Origin: Antedon mediterranea
Taxonomy: Eukaryota; Echinodermata; Crinoidea; Comatulida; Antedonidae
Length of the DNA stretch: 64,000 nucleotides
Reading direction: 5' to 3'
Assembly: GCF_964355755.1 (NCBI RefSeq)
Contig: NC_092670.1
Location: 6,411,001-6,475,000 of the forward strand
The position numbers and the translations under genes are program-made. Positions 63,418 to 64,000 of this stretch are shown piece after piece (position 1 is the first letter of the stretch; each line of letters starts with the position of its first letter). Under the pieces are notes generated by a model that searched no databases, was not told the origin of the DNA, and was given only the letters and a program-made list of their open reading frames with translations.

Positions 63418-64000
63418 GTGGTGGGCCAAAATGTAAAAAAAAAAAAAATTTTAATGACAATGTTAGTAGGGAGGTAGAGGCTCAAGTTGTGTAGGCCTAG
63501 CCTACTTAGCTAGGGCTTCTTCATAGCTAGGGCCTAGCCTAGGGGTGTGAGATGAAATCGGTCGCGTTTGAAAATCGGTCGCGATAAAATCAACTTCTGG
63601 TATTTTGTATGGCGCGCCGCTACAGCTATACTTTTGGTGATATCGGTCGCGCTATTTTGTATGGATCGAGCGGGATGCATCCTAGAGCGGGATATACATT
63701 TTTCGTTTATATAGATTTAATTGATATTTGTTAGGAACTATATTATTTATATGGATATTTTTTACTTGGTTAATAAATATTTATTATCAATCATTAAATT
63801 AATTTTTTTTTGTATTTCACAGGTCTCGGAGACTAGACTGTGTCTTTTCAAAATTGCCATTTCTAAACACGTTTAAATATTATATTAGGCATATTGTTAT
63901 ATTAGGCATATAATAATTTACCTCTATTTATATGTACTGTAATTAATATATTCTATAGAGAATAAACGTCTGTCGTGTCTTTTATTATGCAAACAATTAC
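63418..64000. other. 5' flank of LRRC46
   Basis: Should hold the LRRC46 promoter (minus strand). It contains three copies of ATCGGTCGCG (63557, 63574, 63642), a GGCGCGCC site near 63611 and a repeated TATTTTGTATGG. No TATA box or second gene recognised. Confidence 0.4.

Overview
The window reads as animal nuclear DNA, AT-rich and intron-containing, with many transposon relics and minisatellites. I think it is most likely an echinoderm or another marine deuterostome. The reasons are an actin starting [10 protein letters not shown] with introns after codon 42 and inside the codon equivalent to vertebrate beta-actin 204, vertebrate-like orthologues of WIPF and LRRC46, and the very frequent palindrome AGGCCT. 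The species itself is an inference. No bacterial, viral or CRISPR structure was seen.

Four protein-coding genes can be assembled exon by exon with matching splice phases. (1) A cytoplasmic-type actin on the minus strand (7584-9103) with a leader intron and a perfect CArG box upstream. (2) A divergent cyclin-box protein on the minus strand (21498-23028, two exons, 457 aa). (3) A WIP/WIPF-family WASP-interacting protein on the plus strand (40669-48980, five exons, 455 aa, plus a possible 45-nt cassette exon). (4) An LRRC46-like leucine-rich-repeat protein on the minus strand (54623-63417, six exons, 259 aa). Actin and WIPF both belong to the actin cytoskeleton system, but nothing here shows that they are co-regulated.

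Between the genes: 1-6.8 kb holds LINE fragments; 9.6-21.5 kb is mostly unassigned, with small MITE-like elements, a broken LINE and a very AT-rich block carrying a 12-copy 83-bp minisatellite; 23-40.6 kb holds a 37-bp higher-order minisatellite, two 0.8-kb TA-flanked elements, a 720-bp element with 3-bp direct repeats and a 58-bp minisatellite. The WIPF introns carry members of a ~160-bp inverted-repeat family that also occurs at 36.1 and 55.3 kb.

The most unusual region is LRRC46. Intron 1 contains two nearly identical ~2-kb transposons in opposite orientation, each with its own 8-bp target duplication, only ~0.5 kb apart. Intron 2 contains a LINE tail, a 5S-rRNA-derived sequence and two clusters of the palindrome TTGCGCAA. 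The last exon has a tandemly duplicated splice acceptor.
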